Part shown: piece after piece, positions 50,929-60,236 of the stretch | Numbering within the stretch: the first letter of the stretch is position 1 | Layout of the letters: the number at the start of each line of letters is the position of its first letter | Source of the DNA: Acetobacteraceae bacterium | Lineage (GTDB): Bacteria > Pseudomonadota > Alphaproteobacteria > Acetobacterales > Acetobacteraceae | Assembly: GCA_004843165.1 (NCBI GenBank) | Contig: CP039459.1 | Span: 186,001-250,000, forward strand | DNA: 64,000 bases | Reading direction: 5' to 3' | Made by a program: the position numbers and the translations under genes | The notes under the pieces: generated by a model | What the model was told of the DNA's origin: nothing | Database searches by the model: none | What the model saw: the letters and a program-made list of their open reading frames with translations, nothing else

Positions 50929-52581
50929 CTATCTGTCAAACCTAAACAATTCAGCAAAAGAGCAGGATGGGGTTATGGCGCTTCTTTCCGGTGTGAATTC
51001 GCCGGATTGAAGAGCAGCTGTTATCATTTCTTTTTTAAAACCAACAGATTTCATAATAATGGCGCAAGTCAGCATTCGTGTCGCTGACAAAATAGGAAGA
51101 AGGCGCATCGCCGCAGAGGTACCCTTCCCGATTTCAAAGATACTTGCCTGATGGGCGAGGTAATTTCTTAAAGATGTAAATTCATTCGTGAAATTTCGTA
51201 TCTCTTTCCAAGAAAAATCACATTCCAAGAATTGAATAGCCAGCCATAATCTATTCTTAAAATACAGCCGCTGGAGGGATTTTTCCAAAGAGGCATTTTC
51301 ATTGCTTAGAATCTGCTTCTTGATATGTTCCAGATTACCCTTTGAATCTCTCAAACTATTTTTTAGCGCCATATCAGTATGAGAATTTTTTAAACTCTCA
51401 ATATCCTCCTCCAACGAAGCGATAATTTTTTCCATTGCAGACAGTAAAACAGACGCTGTTGTGAAATTTTCATGTAGCAAAAGATTAACGAGATGCTCCA
51501 AGGAAGCTGCAAGAAAGAAAAAGGCCGCCTCATTTTTTTCAAGGGAATAGGCATCTTTGACATAAACAGAATAGCCTGACTGGATAATCTTAGATTTTTC
51601 TAAATAATGGGTAAGGTAATCTCCAAATTCCGCCTTCATCTGATTAAAGGGAAAAATATTTTTATAGATAGACGGAGATTGCGTCTTTTGCGGTCTTATC
51701 GCCATTCTTGGTACGATTAAACGGGCATGAAGGCCATTACTTAACCGCAATTCCGGATAAGGTATTTGCTGATCTCTTGAAACGAATGTGCGAAAAAAGC
51801 TTTCAATCCCGGAATATAAAGTCCCTGCTTCTTGTACATTATAATTTCTATGAGGCGTAATCTGTAAAAAGCCGCTGGTTTTAATCCGCCCTTCCGTTTG
51901 GAAAAGACTGGTCTCCCCCAAAGTGCAATTTCGGCTCACCTTAATTTTACCTAATGCGGTTCGATATTCTTTTATTTCGCTTTTAAATTCATACGGAACA
52001 AAAGCGAGTTCGCCATCGGCAATCAGGGAAATACGATCACCGGCCGTTTCTTTAAGGTCTTTTTGTAAAGTGAGATCAGGCTGGTAACGACACCGTACAA
52101 AAGCACCGAGCCACGCTCTAAAATCATCTAAATCCCATATAAAAGAGGTGATATTTAAATCATATGGCAGTGACGGTGGCGCATAGCCGAGCAGATAATG
52201 CGTCTTTTTCTTTGCATAATCGAAGAAGACAGCAGCATCTATTTCTAAAATCTGCCAGAAGACATCAAAATCCCCTAAACCGTCATTTGCTTCCAAATCT
52301 TCTGAAGTGGAAAGAAGTGCTGGATGATAGAGATAAAAAGGCTGGCCTGTTTTTAAAATTTTTCCCCAGATTTGCGGGAGTTTACGTAATTTTCCTGAAA
52401 TTTCTTGTGCGGATTGAAGCGCTTTCTGAAAAAAAAGGGGAAGATCTGTCAAAATGGCTGTGATTTCACCATTTTTAGTAATTGTGATCTGCCCTGTAAC
52501 ACTTTGCCTGTCCGTAATTGAATTTAAATAAAATTCAGCGAGTTCATTTTCAAAAATAACATTTTTAAGGGTCTCTTTCAT
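50929..52581 (-). CDS. HEPN-domain protein, ApeA-like (possible anti-phage)
   Basis: A 550-residue protein. The C-terminal third is helical and contains FTNEFTSLRNYLAHQ, in which RNYLAH fits the R-x4-6-H active site of HEPN ribonucleases. The N-terminal 300 residues are beta-rich, without a signal or membrane segment, and fit the general layout of ApeA, an abortive-infection protein with a C-terminal HEPN. Assignment to ApeA is tentative because the N-terminal domain was judged by layout only. The gene is monocistronic, starts 33 bp after the dsrE-like gene, and its neighbours are unrelated housekeeping genes. Confidence 0.6.
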   Translation of the reverse strand: MKETLKNVIFENELAEFYLNSITDRQSVTGQITITKNGEITAILTDLPLFFQKALQSAQEISGKLRKLPQIWGKILKTGQPFYLYHPALLSTSEDLEANDGLGDFDVFWQILEIDAAVFFDYAKKKTHYLLGYAPPSLPYDLNITSFIWDLDDFRAWLGAFVRCRYQPDLTLQKDLKETAGDRISLIADGELAFVPYEFKSEIKEYRTALGKIKVSRNCTLGETSLFQTEGRIKTSGFLQITPHRNYNVQEAGTLYSGIESFFRTFVSRDQQIPYPELRLSNGLHARLIVPRMAIRPQKTQSPSIYKNIFPFNQMKAEFGDYLTHYLEKSKIIQSGYSVYVKDAYSLEKNEAAFFFLAASLEHLVNLLLHENFTTASVLLSAMEKIIASLEEDIESLKNSHTDMALKNSLRDSKGNLEHIKKQILSNENASLEKSLQRLYFKNRLWLAIQFLECDFSWKEIRNFTNEFTSLRNYLAHQASIFEIGKGTSAAMRLLPILSATRMLTCAIIMKSVGFKKEMITAALQSGEFTPERSAITPSCSFAELFRFDR

Positions 52582-52614
52582 ATTTCCAATTCACTTTATA
52601 GATAAAGAATGAAT

Positions 52615-52998
52615 TTAAAAGACCATCATATTTTCTGAACCGACTTCTGCTAAAAGCCCAACCATTCCGCCAACTTGCACCCCTTCGATCAAGTCTGTTT
52701 CTTTTAAATTTGTTTGGAAAAGCCCTGTTTCACAGGCAATTAATCTTGCCCCAAGTCCTACGCTTTCCTCAATCAATTTATCAAGGCAAAGAACGCCGCT
52801 TCCTTCTGGACAACATTCGCTTTCACAATCTGCTCTTAATTTTCCTAAAAGACGAACAGATTTTCCGCCGGCAAATAGCGTGACTTCTCGGCCTAGCGCC
52901 AAAGCAGCCAAACTCAAAGAAAAAGCAACATGCGCCCGATTATGATCATCGCTTGCAAGCAAAATAAACAGAGGTGGAAAAGAAGTTACATTTGTCAT
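52615..52998 (-). CDS. DsrE family protein
   Basis: A 127-residue DsrE/TusD-like fold protein. FILLASDDHNRAHVAFSLSL, ALGREVTLFAGGKSVRLL and the active-site-like ACETGLFQTNL, followed by DLIEGVQVGGMVGLL, match the family, which carries persulfide sulfur in relay systems. One Cys (in IACETG) stands where the sulfur-carrying Cys is expected. It follows the moeB-like gene at 24 bp, so the two are likely to be expressed together. Confidence 0.8.
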   Translation of the reverse strand: MTNVTSFPPLFILLASDDHNRAHVAFSLSLAALALGREVTLFAGGKSVRLLGKLRADCESECCPEGSGVLCLDKLIEESVGLGARLIACETGLFQTNLKETDLIEGVQVGGMVGLLAEVGSENMMVF

Positions 52999-53022
52999 AA
53001 AGCCGCCTCAAATATTGAAAAG

Positions 53023-53787
53023 CTACGTAGATTTTTGCCCATAATGTGGACAATTTTGATGCGGTGCAATCCGAACTTTTCTTAAATGCCGTTCCATTGC
53101 ATCCCACATATAGAGGCGAGGTTCATCCGCATAACCTTGCCACTCCAAAGCCATTCTGAAAATCTCTGTTCCCATCATGCCGGCAATGGTTGCACAGACA
53201 CTGCCGACAACACCGGCCAGTGCACAGCCGCCAGCCTGCATGTTTTCCAAATCAGGATAGAGGCAACGATAACACGCAATTTCATTATTTTTATGATAAG
53301 GAAAACTTGCCCACTGTCCCCAAGTTCCTTGCACAGCACCACTAATCAAGGGCTTTTTCAGTTTTCGACATATATCGGAAACCAAACCTCTTGTTTTGGG
53401 ATCATCACATCCATCGGCAATAATATCGACTTTTGAAATGATCTCTTCGGCGTTACCAGAGCTTAGATATTCACAAATCGGCGTGACAATGGTTTCGGGA
53501 TTAAGCGCCTTTGCACATTCGGCAGAAACTTCCGCCTTAAATTTGCCAATATCTGAGGTACGGTAAAGCGTCTGTCTCGGTAGATTCCCGAGTTCAATCC
53601 GATCGGGATCTATCAGAAAAATCTGACCGAACCCTGCGCCAACAAGTTGTGGAAGCAAGGGGGCACCAAGCCCCCCTGCGCCGACAAGAAGAATTTTCAG
53701 TTCGCTAAGACGCTGCTGCCCCACTGCACCAATGGCAGGCAAAAGAATTTGTCTGGAATAGCGTTCCAGCTTTTCTGGCGTCAGCAT
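53023..53787 (-). CDS. moeB: ThiF/MoeB/HesA family adenylyltransferase
   Basis: A 254-residue E1-like enzyme that adenylates the C-terminal Gly of a ubiquitin-like sulfur carrier such as MoaD or ThiS. It begins RYSRQILLPAIGAVGQQRL, with the nucleotide loop LVGAGGLGAPLLPQL, IDLD-like region IFLIDPDRIELGNLPRQ, DGCDDPKTRG, and the zinc Cys pair CYRCLYP; the second pair is present as CPHYG-type sequence near the end (NCPHYG). Whether it serves molybdopterin or thiamine cannot be told from sequence alone. It lies 15 bp after the DUF3126 gene. Confidence 0.85.
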   Translation of the reverse strand: MLTPEKLERYSRQILLPAIGAVGQQRLSELKILLVGAGGLGAPLLPQLVGAGFGQIFLIDPDRIELGNLPRQTLYRTSDIGKFKAEVSAECAKALNPETIVTPICEYLSSGNAEEIISKVDIIADGCDDPKTRGLVSDICRKLKKPLISGAVQGTWGQWASFPYHKNNEIACYRCLYPDLENMQAGGCALAGVVGSVCATIAGMMGTEIFRMALEWQGYADEPRLYMWDAMERHLRKVRIAPHQNCPHYGQKST

Positions 53788-53801
53788 AAAAATTCCTAAA
53801 A

Positions 53802-54026
53802 TTACGCTTCTGGGAGATCTTCTTGAAGCAAAGTAATATTTACGGCATAGGAAACTTCGCCATCTTCCTCGTCTTTATAGACGGTGCCAATGGTTTCATC
53901 CCCGACCAAAACTTCAACACTCACCCCTTTGCGGGCAACTGGCGGAATACGAATATCGGGGGATTTAAGAAGTTTCTGCAAACCGGCTTCAAGTCTTGAG
54001 ATCTCTGATTGCGTAAAATCAGCCAT
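53802..54026 (-). CDS. DUF3126 family protein
   Basis: A 74-residue member of DUF3126, a small family found mainly in alphaproteobacteria. It reads MADFTQSEISRLEAGLQKLL, RKGVSVEVLVGDETIGTVYK and DEEDGEVSYAVNITLLQEDL. Function unknown. It is the first gene of the DUF3126, moeB-like, dsrE-like run, which suggests a link with sulfur handling (inference from position). Confidence 0.85.
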   Translation of the reverse strand: MADFTQSEISRLEAGLQKLLKSPDIRIPPVARKGVSVEVLVGDETIGTVYKDEEDGEVSYAVNITLLQEDLPEA

Positions 54027-54130
54027 AAAATATCCTGTTCAAAATAAAAATCTCTGTTCGGGCTGAAACATATCAGCTTTTTTCAAAGAAATCTTTGCTT
54101 TCTTTAAAAAATTTAATCCTTTTTTAACCT

Positions 54131-54856
54131 TTATCCACGTTTCTTATTCATATAAATTTGCATTTTTGAAACCGCTTTTGAAAGTCCTGTAAATAAGGCT
54201 TCTCCAATAAGATAATGGCCAATATTTAATTCTGAAATCTCTTTAATTGCCCCCACATCGCCGACATTTTCATAAGTAAGTCCATGACCTGCATGCACTT
54301 CCAAGGCTTTTCCTTTAGCAAAAGCGGCCCCTTTTTGAAGTCGGGAAAGTTCATATTTTAAGACATCTTCCGAAGATGCCTCTGCATAGGCACCTGTATG
54401 CAATTCAACCGCATCTGCGCCTATTTTAGCGGCTTGTTCAAGTTGATTACAATCAGGATCGACAAATAAAGAAGTTCTAATCTCTGCTTTTTTCAAGTGG
54501 GAAATAAATTCAGGAAGTGCCTCCTGAAAAGTATTTAATCCGCCTTCCGTTGTGAGTTCCTCGCGTCTTTCCGGCACAAGACAAACGGCAAAAGGTTTGA
54601 GCTCCAAAGCAATAGCGAGCATTTCTTGCGTTGCCGCCATTTCAAAATTTAAAGGCGTGGCTAACGCTCTCAAGCGCTTTATATCATCATCCCGAATATG
54701 TCTTCGGTCTTCTCTCAAATGCGCCGTAATCGAATCAGCCCCGCCTTTAACAGCCTCTTTTGCGAGCAATACCGGATCTGGCCAACTTCCGCCTCTCGCA
54801 TTTCTTAAAGTTGCTGAATGGTCAATATTGATTCCTAATCTCAATTTTTCTGTCAT
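54131..54856 (-). CDS. pdxJ: pyridoxine 5'-phosphate synthase
   Basis: A 241-residue TIM-barrel enzyme that joins 1-deoxyxylulose 5-phosphate with the PdxA product to form pyridoxine phosphate. It starts KLRLGINIDHSATLRNARGG and has ITAHLREDRRHIRDDDI, FEMAATQEML, SLFVDPDCNQ, ELHTGAYA and VHAGHGLTYENV. It lies 5 bp after pdxA on the same strand, so the operon carries two consecutive steps of vitamin B6 synthesis. Confidence 0.96.
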   Translation of the reverse strand: MTEKLRLGINIDHSATLRNARGGSWPDPVLLAKEAVKGGADSITAHLREDRRHIRDDDIKRLRALATPLNFEMAATQEMLAIALELKPFAVCLVPERREELTTEGGLNTFQEALPEFISHLKKAEIRTSLFVDPDCNQLEQAAKIGADAVELHTGAYAEASSEDVLKYELSRLQKGAAFAKGKALEVHAGHGLTYENVGDVGAIKEISELNIGHYLIGEALFTGLSKAVSKMQIYMNKKRG

Positions 54857-54861
54857 TCTTT

Positions 54862-55878
54862 TTACTCTTTTTCTTTCTGGCGGGCTAAAGCGATTTTTTC
54901 CGCTTCAATCAATGCCCAGCGCAAACTTTCCTCTGAGGCAAGACTTTGAGACAATTTTCCTAAATCACAGGCAATATCAAAGGCAGTACCGTGATCGGGA
55001 GAGGTTCTAACAATCGGCAACCCTAAGGTGATATTCACACCTCTTTCCATCGCTAAAGTTTTAAGCGGTATCAGCCCTTGGTCATGATACATGCAAAGGG
55101 CCGCATCATATTTTTCCCGCATTTTCTTTGTAAAAAGTGTATCGGGTGGATAAGGCCCTGTGACATTGATCCCTTCTGCCTGTAGAGCGATAATTGCTGG
55201 TGTAATAAAATCACTCTCTTCTTTCCCCATTCTTCCATTTTCGCCAGCATGAGGATTGAGACCTGCTACGGCAATATGGGGACTTTTTAAACCGAAATCT
55301 TGTTTCAGTGCCTTATCTGTTCGCCGAGCTGTTTCTATAATGCGTTCTTTCGTTAATTCTTTTAATGCCCGTTGAAGAGAGACATGTACTGTTGCCAAAA
55401 CGACTTTGAGTTCCGGACATGCCAGCATCATGATCTCTTCTCCTGAAAAGCCACATAAATGCGCCAGATATTCTGTATGGCCGGGAAAAGAAAACCCGCC
55501 TTTTGCTAAAATATCTTTTGAAATCGGTGCCGTCACGATGCCAGCGAGTTTTTCCTCTTGGCACCATTGAACAGCAATGCGAATGGATTCAATTACGGCA
55601 GCCGCATTTGCAATGTCGGGCTTTCCAGCTTTTGGTAAGTTTTGGCATTTTATTGGAAAAATAGGCAAAGCCTCATCAAAAAATTCCAATGCTTCCTGCG
55701 GCGTTTGAATCACCTTTACCTTACCCGCTTTCTCAAAAATATCTGGATCACCAAAAACCAGAAATTTCGGTATTTTCCATGCTTTCCTTGCCGCCCATAT
55801 TTTAAAAATAATTTCGGGCCCTATGCCTGCTGGGTCTCCCATTGTCATCGCCAAAAGAGATGATTTTAAATCACGCAT
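54862..55878 (-). CDS. pdxA: 4-hydroxythreonine-4-phosphate dehydrogenase
   Basis: A 338-residue NAD-dependent dehydrogenase in B6 synthesis. Typical segments are LAMTMGDPAGIGPEI, GIVTAPISKDILAKGGFSFP, GHTEYLAHL, VAGLNPHAGENGRMG, GPYPPDTLF, MYHDQGLIPLK and RTSPDHGTAFDIA; the metal-binding His residues are present. It lies 1 bp after the glycosyltransferase-like gene and 5 bp before pdxJ. Confidence 0.96.
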   Translation of the reverse strand: MRDLKSSLLAMTMGDPAGIGPEIIFKIWAARKAWKIPKFLVFGDPDIFEKAGKVKVIQTPQEALEFFDEALPIFPIKCQNLPKAGKPDIANAAAVIESIRIAVQWCQEEKLAGIVTAPISKDILAKGGFSFPGHTEYLAHLCGFSGEEIMMLACPELKVVLATVHVSLQRALKELTKERIIETARRTDKALKQDFGLKSPHIAVAGLNPHAGENGRMGKEESDFITPAIIALQAEGINVTGPYPPDTLFTKKMREKYDAALCMYHDQGLIPLKTLAMERGVNITLGLPIVRTSPDHGTAFDIACDLGKLSQSLASEESLRWALIEAEKIALARQKEKE

Positions 55879-55879
55879 T

Positions 55880-58507
55880 TTAATCTTCCAACAATTTCAA
55901 AGGACGACGTGGGGCCTCTCTTTTTTGTCTTTTCAATTCCGAAAATCCATCTTTTTCAACTTCATGCTCTAAAATTTCCTGACGTGAGTGATCGAAGATA
56001 AAACGTAATTTTTCAATTTCAATAGATTCAGCCTTCTCTCCCTCTCTCTGCGGAAGAGAAAGAAAGATCTGCTCTAATTCAGGAAATTTATCTAAGATCG
56101 GCATTTGCCCCTCTTTTTTAAGAGCAACAGTATCGAGTAAGGGATTTTTCACGATCTGAGCAAAAATCTCTTTATCCCAATGCGCTAAATCTGTCTCAAA
56201 GCGAAGATCTAATAAACAGGAACTCAGTGCGTGTGCTTCGCCAAGATGCGCCTGCCAGAATGCTAAGAAAATTTTAACGGGCTCAAGCCCCACGATCCAA
56301 ATTAAATCGGAATTTTCTAAATATTTTAAAAGCGATAAATCCCGATCTTTGGGAGATTCCTCCCAACTTAATTTTGAACCAAAATGAAGAAAACGCTCTA
56401 AAATATCGGTTTTTTGTTTTTCTAATGCGAGCAGATGAACAGAAAAGCCTGCTTTCATCAAAGATTTTATCTCACAGAGAAACTTTTCCGCATCTGGATC
56501 ACACGCTATGTCAGGCAATGTCTGTACAACAAAGGTAATCTTTTCAGATTTTTCAGAAAGAAGAAGATTTGGAAACATCTTTCGCCGCCAACGTGCAAGA
56601 TGACTTTCTCTCGTTGGAAAGGAAAGTTTCCCCTCCGCATACGCAAGAAAGCTCGGAGAAAAAAGAATTTTTTTTGCGTTTTCCCGTAAACTCAACGCCA
56701 GTGATTCAAAATCCGAAAGTCCTGTCCAAACAATACGGTCTTTAACCTTTTGAGATCCTGCAATTTTTTGCCAAATTGCTTTAACTGCCGAAACATCAAA
56801 AAGCAACATTCCAGAAGCCGGCAAATCTATCTCCACCTCCCCTTGGAAAAGGTCATCCCTTTTTTCTGGCATAATCGTCTGAGAGACTAAAGTACCGTCA
56901 ATGGCGACGTTTCCGCCCCACGAATAGCTAATACCTTCTTTAACAATCCCCCCGATGGCAGAAAATTCTTGATTTTCAAGACGGGGAATCATCATTTTGA
57001 GATTTTCACTCCTTAAACGGACACCTGCCTCCAACCATAAGGTCACCCCGCCTCTAAGCGTATCAAGCGCCTTCTGCCAAAAATTTAAAATCTCTTCTGT
57101 TTTAAGAAGATGGCAAAAATGTATCTCACCTTTTACCAGAGTGCGGACAGTTTCTGCCTCTTTTGCATTCCCGGAAGTCACAATAAGAAGCTCTGTCCCT
57201 TGCTGTAAAATGGGAGAGAGACTCTCAATCGAGCTAATTAACGCCGCATAATCCCCATGCGAAAACAAAACCACACTTAAATAAGGTGCTTGAGTATGTA
57301 TTGTTTCTGACCAACTTTGTGTAAAAATTTGTAAGGGAGAACGGCTTAACACCGTAAAAAGCGCCTCTTGGCGTGCCTGTGAGAGACGCATAATCTGCCC
57401 GGAATCCTGTAGGGAATCTTTGGGAGAGATATGATCCTCTTTAGAAGGCTTTGGCAGATCTTCTAAATCTTTTCCAAGCGATTGATAAGCAACATAAAGC
57501 GAAAAAAAATCATCCGCTTCTAAGGCTTTCATTTCAGCTTCTGCCTCAGGCGTTTTTTCAATAAAATGAAAAATATTTCTTGGATAACCGTTTTTATCCG
57601 TTAAAAAAGTTCTTCCCTCTGCTTGCCCGCAGCAAAGGAAATGATCGTACGCATTTCTAAAATGACCGTTTTCAATCGCCCCCTGAATATCAGGGTGATG
57701 CGAAAGATATTCTGCCTCAGAAAAATACGGTAAGGGATTAAATTCAGAAGGTGTTTCATTCGTTAAATAATGATGAAGCGGCGAACTGAATTTCTTTTTT
57801 TCAATTTCTTCAGAAACTTCTGGATAGGTTTGCAGATACCATTGCGGATCAAAATACCAAGAGGTTCTAAGGAAACCCACCTCATCTTCAAAATGACTGA
57901 GAAAAAACTGCCAAGCCCCCATCCCCTCAGGAAGTGCTAAAGATTTTTCCTCTAAATTTTTCAAAAACAAAGAAGGTGAAAAAAAACGATGAGGTCTATA
58001 AGCATTTTTGTCCCCTTCAAGACAGAAATGATCATAGAAATTTAAGAATAAACTTCCCTCTTCGCTAGAAAGGCGCACAAATTCTGATAGATCAAAGGTA
58101 AAATGCTCTTTTGAAAGCCCTTTATTAAAACGCAAATATTCTTTTTCGGAAAAAAGCCAATGTGGTGCATCTCCTGAAAGCCCATTGAGCAAATAAAACT
58201 CCAAGGGAGTTTGGTTCTCAAAAGAGTTATTTGTCGAAAATTTTGTGGCATAAAAAGCAGGGTCGAAAAATAAATTAGGCGCCTGCCCGCTCTCCCAGCC
58301 TCGCTTAAGCCAAAGGAAACGATCCCGACCTTTTTTTTGAGGAATACGTTTACCATACCGATGACGACGCCAAGAGAAATCTAAGAAAGCCCAGCTTAAA
58401 GGCTGTTTTCTGGCTTTTTTGAAATTTTCAAATTCGGACTTGGAAAATTCCGGAAGGATTTCAAAACTGGATAAAGACATGGCCATAATTCTTTTTTTAA
58501 ATTTCAT
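55880..58507 (-). CDS. large glycosyltransferase-like protein with FDxxYY-type repeats
   Basis: A protein of about 875 residues. The first third carries imperfect repeats seen in surface-polysaccharide glycosyltransferases: LFFDPAFYATKF, TPLEFYLLNG, YFDPQWYLQTYPEV, SPLHHYL, YFSEAEYLSHHPDI and HFLCCGQAEGRTF. The middle (about residues 430-680) begins APYLSVVLFSHGDYAALISS, a GT2-like fold start, with SGMLLFDVSAV later; I could not identify a complete catalytic DXD. The end is highly charged. GTG 58543 is a longer in-frame start; ATG 58507 is used here, and the true start is unsure. The stop is 1 bp from pdxA, so it is coupled to the B6 genes. Confidence 0.65.
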   Translation of the reverse strand: MKFKKRIMAMSLSSFEILPEFSKSEFENFKKARKQPLSWAFLDFSWRRHRYGKRIPQKKGRDRFLWLKRGWESGQAPNLFFDPAFYATKFSTNNSFENQTPLEFYLLNGLSGDAPHWLFSEKEYLRFNKGLSKEHFTFDLSEFVRLSSEEGSLFLNFYDHFCLEGDKNAYRPHRFFSPSLFLKNLEEKSLALPEGMGAWQFFLSHFEDEVGFLRTSWYFDPQWYLQTYPEVSEEIEKKKFSSPLHHYLTNETPSEFNPLPYFSEAEYLSHHPDIQGAIENGHFRNAYDHFLCCGQAEGRTFLTDKNGYPRNIFHFIEKTPEAEAEMKALEADDFFSLYVAYQSLGKDLEDLPKPSKEDHISPKDSLQDSGQIMRLSQARQEALFTVLSRSPLQIFTQSWSETIHTQAPYLSVVLFSHGDYAALISSIESLSPILQQGTELLIVTSGNAKEAETVRTLVKGEIHFCHLLKTEEILNFWQKALDTLRGGVTLWLEAGVRLRSENLKMMIPRLENQEFSAIGGIVKEGISYSWGGNVAIDGTLVSQTIMPEKRDDLFQGEVEIDLPASGMLLFDVSAVKAIWQKIAGSQKVKDRIVWTGLSDFESLALSLRENAKKILFSPSFLAYAEGKLSFPTRESHLARWRRKMFPNLLLSEKSEKITFVVQTLPDIACDPDAEKFLCEIKSLMKAGFSVHLLALEKQKTDILERFLHFGSKLSWEESPKDRDLSLLKYLENSDLIWIVGLEPVKIFLAFWQAHLGEAHALSSCLLDLRFETDLAHWDKEIFAQIVKNPLLDTVALKKEGQMPILDKFPELEQIFLSLPQREGEKAESIEIEKLRFIFDHSRQEILEHEVEKDGFSELKRQKREAPRRPLKLLED

Positions 58508-58642
58508 TCCGTTCTTTATAAAAATTTGCTCCGGAAAAAACACTCTAAAAGATATACTTAAAAATCATTGAACGCTATAAAATAGACCGTTAGGGATATA
58601 AATTCCGCCGAATGCCCAGATATTTATAAAATTTCTTTTATT

Positions 58643-59422
58643 ATGAAAAACCAAATGACGAACTCAAATTCTACCCTTGCCAATCCTGCTCTCCGCTTGC
58701 CTAACCGTACAGGCCTGATTGTCGCCCTAGATACGCCCTCTTTGGAAAAAGCAGAAAATATTGCCAAAGCCATTCACCCTTATACAGATATGCTCAAAAC
58801 AGGCATGGAGTATTGTTATGGTGCTGGTCTAGAAAAAACAAAAGAAATTGAGCAGATTCTTCCTATCTTTATGGATTTAAAGCTCTACGATATTCCAGCA
58901 ACCGTGAAAAAAGGCATGAAATCCCTCATGCGCTATCGCCCGACTATGGTAACAATTCACGCTTCAGGCGGTGCTGAGATGGTCAAGGCAGCCAAAGAAG
59001 GCCTCTTGGAGGGTGCTCTAGAAAATCAAGTTGCGCCACCTATTTTGCTCGCCGTAACCGTTTTAACAAGTTTTTCTGCTCAAGCACTTTCGCAAACAGG
59101 TGTCCCCCTTTCTCCACTGGATCAAGCCGTCTTATTGGGGAATTTAGCGATTGAAGCCGGGGCAGACGGTCTTGTATGTTCTGGGCATGAGCTTTCCCGG
59201 CTCCGCCAAGAACTCGGAAAAAAACCCGTTCTCGTTACTCCCGGCATTCGTCCCCTCGGCAATGACACGCACGATCAAAAACGCACAATGACACCTGCCG
59301 AAGCAGCTAAAGAAGGCGCCGATTGGATTGTTGTTGGCCGGCCTATTACAGAGGCAGATGATCCCGCAATGGCAGCAAAAAAGATTCATGAAGAACTTTT
59401 AAATGTCTCAAAAATAGCCTGA
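58643..59422 (+). CDS. pyrF: orotidine 5'-phosphate decarboxylase
   Basis: A 259-residue TIM barrel that makes UMP from OMP. The active site DxKxxD reads MDLKLYDIPATVKKG; other marks are LIVALDTPSLEKAENI, TIHASGGAEMVKAA, LLAVTVLTSF, LVTPGIRPLGNDTHDQKR and WIVVGRPITEADDP. With pyrG in this window it covers two pyrimidine steps. It starts across about 100 bp from the divergent glycosyltransferase-like gene. Confidence 0.96.
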   Translation: MKNQMTNSNSTLANPALRLPNRTGLIVALDTPSLEKAENIAKAIHPYTDMLKTGMEYCYGAGLEKTKEIEQILPIFMDLKLYDIPATVKKGMKSLMRYRPTMVTIHASGGAEMVKAAKEGLLEGALENQVAPPILLAVTVLTSFSAQALSQTGVPLSPLDQAVLLGNLAIEAGADGLVCSGHELSRLRQELGKKPVLVTPGIRPLGNDTHDQKRTMTPAEAAKEGADWIVVGRPITEADDPAMAAKKIHEELLNVSKIA

Positions 59423-59483
59423 TTTCACGAAACTCTCCCCAAAAAGCAGATAATGTATTAAGATACGCAACAACTTTTATGAA

Positions 59484-60020
59484 ATGAGCGAATATAGAAT
59501 GACTGAAATAGATCCTTTTTCTTCTAAACCAGCTGAAAGCCTAAAGGCTCATCCACATCTAGAAAAACAGGTTACGGATTCTGCCGCCTCTACCGATCGC
59601 TCTAAACTCTCTAGCGCCTCTTACCTTAAGGCCCCATCAGAGCCTGAAGAAATCATTTCAAAAAAAGACTCCTCTTCCGAAGAGGAAGAAGCATCTGTAG
59701 AAAAAACAGAAGAGGAGCTTGCGGCTGAAAAAGCAGCTGAAGAAAAAAAACGTCTTGAAGAAGAGTTGGCAAAACTCAAAGAAAAAGCAGAGTCAGAGGC
59801 AAGAAGAGAACTAACTGCGGCACAAATTCAAGCAAAAAGTGCCAAAACAGAGAAAGAAATGTTCGAAGAGCTAGAAATGCTCACAGCGACAAAAAACCTC
59901 ACCCCCTCTCAAATTGGGAGTGTCTTACAATGGTTAATCAAGCAGGAAATTATTCAATCTGAAAGAATCAAACATCTTCAGAAAGAAGTGGTACGCCTCT
60001 CAAACGAGACGCAAGCATAA
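59484..60020 (+). CDS. acidic coiled-coil protein of unknown function
   Basis: A 178-residue soluble protein. The N-terminal 70 residues are Ser/Glu-rich and probably disordered. Residues about 70-125 form an acidic coiled coil (KTEEELAAEKAAEEKKRLEE), and the C-terminus (SQIGSVLQWLIKQEIIQSER) is a helix-turn-helix-like or second coiled-coil part. No family recognised. Two near starts exist (59484, 59499), neither with a clear Shine-Dalgarno. It follows pyrF at about 60 bp. Confidence 0.6.
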   Translation: MSEYRMTEIDPFSSKPAESLKAHPHLEKQVTDSAASTDRSKLSSASYLKAPSEPEEIISKKDSSSEEEEASVEKTEEELAAEKAAEEKKRLEEELAKLKEKAESEARRELTAAQIQAKSAKTEKEMFEELEMLTATKNLTPSQIGSVLQWLIKQEIIQSERIKHLQKEVVRLSNETQA

Positions 60021-60236
60021 TTTTGTTTAATCCTTTCTGAAGGAATTCTTAAAAGATAGTTGTTTTAATACAGCTCTCTTTTTTTATCTCTACAAAGCCA
60101 TTTTGAGGGCTTATCTCTGAGAAGTTTCTCAAGTAAGCTTTTAAGAAGTTCTTTGTGCAGGCTGCACATTATTTAAAAATGAGACAGATAGATTTCATTC
60201 ACTTTTTATCTTCTGTCGCTTCATGGGGAAACAATC

